From Modestobacter sp. VKM Ac-2984 (GTDB lineage Bacteria; Actinomycetota; Actinomycetes; Mycobacteriales; Geodermatophilaceae), in assembly GCF_026967985.1 (NCBI RefSeq), contig NZ_JAPVBJ010000011.1, positions 1 to 64,000 on the forward strand: a DNA stretch of 64,000 nt, given 5' to 3'. Within the stretch, counting starts at the first letter, position 1; each line of letters begins with the position of its first letter. The notes under the pieces were generated by a model, which worked only from the letters and a program-made list of their open reading frames with translations, had not been told where the DNA came from and made no database searches. The position numbers were made by a program, and so were the translations under genes. Positions 60,753 through 64,000 of this stretch are shown here, in pieces.

Positions 60753-61879
60753 GTGAGCCCCGCCGAGCAGCCGCTGCCCCCGCTCGACCTGACCGCCGAC
60801 GTCCTCACCCTGACCCGGGCGCTGGTCGACGCCCCCTCGGTGTCCGGCACCGAGGGGCCACTGGCCGACGCCGTCGAGACGGCGCTGCGTGGGCTGGGCG
60901 GCCTGGAGGTGGAGCGGATCGGCGACTCGGTGCTGGCTCGGACGAACCTCGACCGGGACACCCGAATCGTGCTCGCCGGGCACCTGGACACCGTGCCGAT
61001 CGCCGGCAACGTGCCCAGCCGGCTCGAGGTCGTCGACGGTGAGGAACGGCTGTACGGCTGCGGCACCAGCGACATGAAGGCCGGGGACGCGGTGATGCTG
61101 CGGCTCGCCGGGATGTTCGGCGTCCCCGGGGCGCAGCCGGCCCGCGACCTCACGTTCGTCTTCTACGACAACGAGGAGGTCGAGGCGGTCCGCAACGGGC
61201 TGGGCCGGGTGGCCCGCGAGCGCCGCGGCTGGCTGTACGGCGACCTGGCGGTGCTGCTGGAGCCCACCGACGGGGTGGTCGAGGGCGGCTGCCAGGGCAC
61301 GCTGCGCGTCGTCCTCACCGTGCCCGGCACGCGCGCGCACAGCGCGCGTTCGTGGCTGGGCGTCAACGCCGTGCACGGCGCCGCCGGCATCCTCGCCACC
61401 CTGGCCGCACACCGGTCCCGCGAGGTCGAGATCGACGGGCTCCACTACCGCGAGGGGCTCAACGCCGTGCGGATCGAGGGCGGGGTGGCCGGCAACGTCG
61501 TCCCCGACGAGTGCCGGGTGACCGTCAACTTCCGGTTCGCCCCCGACCGGGACGAGGACCAGGCCCTGGCGTACGTGCGGGAGGTGTTCGCCGACGCGCT
61601 GGCCGCCGGGGTCACCCTCGAGCTCACCGACAGCTCCGGCGGCGCGCTGCCGGGGCTGTCGGAGCCGGCCGCCGCGGAGTTCGTCGCCGCGGTCGGGCAG
61701 CCGGCGCGGGCGAAGCTGGGCTGGACCGACGTGGCCCGCTTCGCCGCCTTCGGCATCCCCGCGCTCAACTTCGGTCCGGGCGACCCGACCCTGGCCCACA
61801 CGGTCGACGAGCACGTCCGGGTCGACCGGTTGCAGCCGGCCGAGGACGCCCTGATCGCCTATCTGAGCGGGAGTGACGC

Positions 61880-61883
<4 letters not shown>
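60753..61883 (+). CDS. dapE: Succinyl-diaminopimelate desuccinylase
   Basis: A 376-residue M20-family metallohydrolase from GTG 60753. Metal-site motifs: [50 protein letters not shown] and the C-terminal [20 protein letters not shown]. The dimerisation domain is in [19 protein letters not shown]. It releases succinate from N-succinyl-LL-diaminopimelate. Divergent from dapD. Overlaps the LOG-family gene as ATGA. Confidence 0.94.
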
Positions 61884-62710
<827 letters not shown>

Positions 62711-62712
62711 GC

Positions 62713-63114
62713 ATGGCCGGTCTCGTCTTCGTCATCGGCCTGCTGCTGGTCGGCGGGCTGCTGTTCCTCGGCGCCTCGCTGCTGCTCGGCCGGGGCGAGA
62801 CGCAGCCGCCCGCGGAGCCCGAGCGCTCGCCGGTGCAGCTGCCCGAGGGCCGGGCGGTGGTCGCCGACGACGTCCGGGCACTGCGGATCTCGGTGACCGT
62901 GCGCGGCTACCGGATGACCGAGGTCGACTGGCTGCTGGACCAGCTGGCCTCGGTGCTGGACGACCGGGACGCCGAGATCGCGGCCCTGCGTGCGCAGCTG
63001 CCGGCGGCGCTCCCGGAGGACGACCAGCGCGACACTGACCCCGGGGGCGTGCCCGTCCCCGGAGGCGGCCTCCGTGCCGGACCTGACGACGACGAGAGGC
63101 GGACCGGTGCCTGA
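62713..63114 (+). CDS. Small DivIVA-domain membrane protein
   Basis: A 133-residue protein. One N-terminal membrane helix (LVFVIGLLLVGGLLFLGASL) is followed by a DivIVA-type segment: LRISVTVRGYRMTEVDWLLD, then QLASVLDDRDAEIAALRAQL as coiled coil. The GYRMxEVDxLLDxL motif is that of DivIVA/Wag31 N-terminal domains, which sense curved membranes, though here it is short and placed after a helix. It may assist polar growth or division. It follows the LOG gene by 2 bp and overlaps the SRPBCC gene by 8 bp. Confidence 0.82.
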   Translation: MAGLVFVIGLLLVGGLLFLGASLLLGRGETQPPAEPERSPVQLPEGRAVVADDVRALRISVTVRGYRMTEVDWLLDQLASVLDDRDAEIAALRAQLPAALPEDDQRDTDPGGVPVPGGGLRAGPDDDERRTGA

Positions 63115-63577
63115 ACTGGTGGAGCAGATCGAGGTGGACGCACCACCCGAGCAGGTCTGGGCGGCGCTGGTCGACTGGGACCGGCAGGGCGAGTGGATGC
63201 TGCTCACCGACGTGCGGGCCGGCGCCCGGGACGGGCAGGGGGTGGGTGGGGAGCTGGCGGCCACCACCGGCGTCCGGCTGCCCGGGCCGTTCGCGGGCCG
63301 CCGGATCGGGGTGCTGGACACGATGCTGATCACCGGCTGGGAGCCGCCCCGCCGGGTCGACGTGCGGCACACCGGCCGGGTGGTGCGCGGCACCGGCACC
63401 TTCGAGGTGCGGCCCCGGGACGGCGGCGGGTCGACGTTCGTGTGGACCGAGGGCCTGGACCTGCCGCTGGGGGCGCTGGGCCGGGCCGGGTGGCCGCTGG
63501 TGCGCCCGGTGATGGCCGCCGGGGTGCGGCTGTCGCTGCGCCGGTTCGCCGCCTACGCGCAGGCCCACCCCGCCTGA
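63107..63577 (+). CDS. SRPBCC-family protein
   Basis: A protein of 156 residues from GTG 63107 with GAGAGGCGG upstream, overlapping the previous gene by 8 bp. The START-like fold reads ELVEQIEVDAPPEQVWAALV, DWDRQGEWMLLTDVRAGARD, and a C-terminal amphipathic helix VMAAGVRLSLRRFAAYA. Such proteins bind hydrophobic ligands in a central cavity; the ligand is unknown. Last gene of the dapE-LOG-DivIVA series, followed by a strong hairpin. Confidence 0.88.
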   Translation: MPELVEQIEVDAPPEQVWAALVDWDRQGEWMLLTDVRAGARDGQGVGGELAATTGVRLPGPFAGRRIGVLDTMLITGWEPPRRVDVRHTGRVVRGTGTFEVRPRDGGGSTFVWTEGLDLPLGALGRAGWPLVRPVMAAGVRLSLRRFAAYAQAHPA

Positions 63578-63612
63578 CGGGACTGCTCCGGCAGCCGGGT
63601 TGCACGCTCTTC

Positions 63613-63650
63613 GTCCGCTCCGCACGTGCTGCACCACGTGCGGAGCGGAC
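63613..63650. terminator. 16-bp perfect hairpin between convergent genes
   Basis: GTCCGCTCCGCACGTG (63613-63628) pairs perfectly with 63635-63650 around a CTGCAC loop, between the SRPBCC gene and the convergent membrane protein gene. It is probably a bidirectional terminator. Confidence 0.8.
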
Positions 63651-63683
63651 AGAACGCGTGCACAGGGAGGTGCGTCGGGGCGG

Positions 63684-64000
63684 TCAGGCCCCCGCGGGCA
63701 CTGTGGTGTGTTCGGCGTCCCGGACCGCTGCCCGCGAGCAGTACCACTGCCGCCACAACAGGGCCGCCACCAGCACGTGCACGACGGTGCCGCCGTGGTA
63801 CATCAGCTGGGCGCCGGCCTCCGCCTCGGTGACCCCGGCCGGCGGGGCCGCGTACAGCGCCTTGGCGAGCACGTCGTGGGCGGCCGCCCCGGCGGCCAGC
63901 GCCACGGCGCGGGCCACCACGCCGCGGCGGTGCCCGATCGGCTCCAGGGCCAGGACGGCGGCCGTGGCCAGCCAGCCGGTGAGCAGCACGTGCGCCGAGA
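63684..64000 (-). CDS. CtaG-like membrane protein, C-terminal part
   Basis: The gene runs off the window end; the open frame continues past 63989 to position 64000 as SAHVLLTGWL. Visible are three hydrophobic segments with AAAHDVLAKALYA and GAQLMYHGGTVVHVLVAALL, and the short cytoplasmic tail WRQWYCSRAAVRDAEH. This matches the C-terminus of the cytochrome c oxidase assembly factor (CtaG/caa3-type) family, which helps insert copper or haem into terminal oxidases. Only about 105 residues are visible, so the call rests on the pattern of the last helices. Confidence 0.65.
   Translation of the reverse strand, partial: SAHVLLTGWLATAAVLALEPIGHRRGVVARAVALAAGAAAHDVLAKALYAAPPAGVTEAEAGAQLMYHGGTVVHVLVAALLWRQWYCSRAAVRDAEHTTVPAGA

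Overview
The window is G+C-rich DNA with dense, short-spaced genes from an actinobacterium. Mycothiol synthesis (mshB), a succinylase-type lysine pathway (dapC, dapD, dapE), an actinobacterial-type SdhCAB, a sulfite reductase-CysH operon with a polycysteine-type leader peptide, and TAGGCT-type -10 elements next to leaderless starts all fit. Protein style suggests Geodermatophilaceae (Blastococcus, Geodermatophilus, Modestobacter), but genus cannot be fixed from this sequence alone.

Positions 1-10,330 are an accessory, decaying region. It holds two translationally coupled proteins that each carry an RNxxAH (Rx4H) motif of HEPN type, two small two-helix membrane proteins, a frameshifted small gene, an ISL3-family remnant with several frameshifts, and an orphan C-terminal RHS polymorphic-toxin cassette with an overlapping immunity-gene candidate. 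A 5'-truncated secreted protein gene, about 1 kb without a convincing gene, a diacylglycerol-kinase-like gene and an internally deleted IS256-type transposase complete it.

Positions 10,332-25,900 mix transport and envelope genes (GntP permease, MscS channel, MMPL transporter coupled to an LmeA-like DUF2993 protein, RipA-like NlpC/P60 hydrolase) with small conserved proteins. Inside this ordinary stretch lies the most interesting locus, 18,072-20,374 on the minus strand. It has a retron-like reverse transcriptase with intact catalytic motifs, preceded by a 161-bp GC-rich, hairpin-rich element bounded by a perfect 16-bp inverted repeat, which is the a1/msr-msd/a2 geometry of a retron. A spermidine-synthase-like gene follows 26 bp downstream.

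Positions 25,900-42,970 are core metabolism. They include sdhCAB, a sulfite-oxidase-like molybdoenzyme with an FNR-type reductase, a large catalase, an FNT-family channel, a HipA-like kinase with DUF3037, a Tat-exported PhoX phosphatase, and a pterin carbinolamine dehydratase. The sulfur operon reads Rrf2 regulator - leader peptide - sirA - 56-aa zinc-ribbon protein - cysH, with 4-nt overlaps.

Positions 43,321-64,000 carry a five-gene peptide ABC importer, mshB, a triple-sensor GGDEF-EAL protein and fdxA-dapC, where dapC apparently starts at CTG. Then come an AraC-type divergon, a lysozyme-like protein, dapD, dapE, a LOG-family protein, a DivIVA-domain protein, an SRPBCC protein and the C-terminus of a CtaG-like protein running off the window. 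The mshB-fdxA-dapC-dapD-dapE-LOG order resembles that in mycobacteria. No rRNA, tRNA, CRISPR array, integrase or complete mobile element was found.
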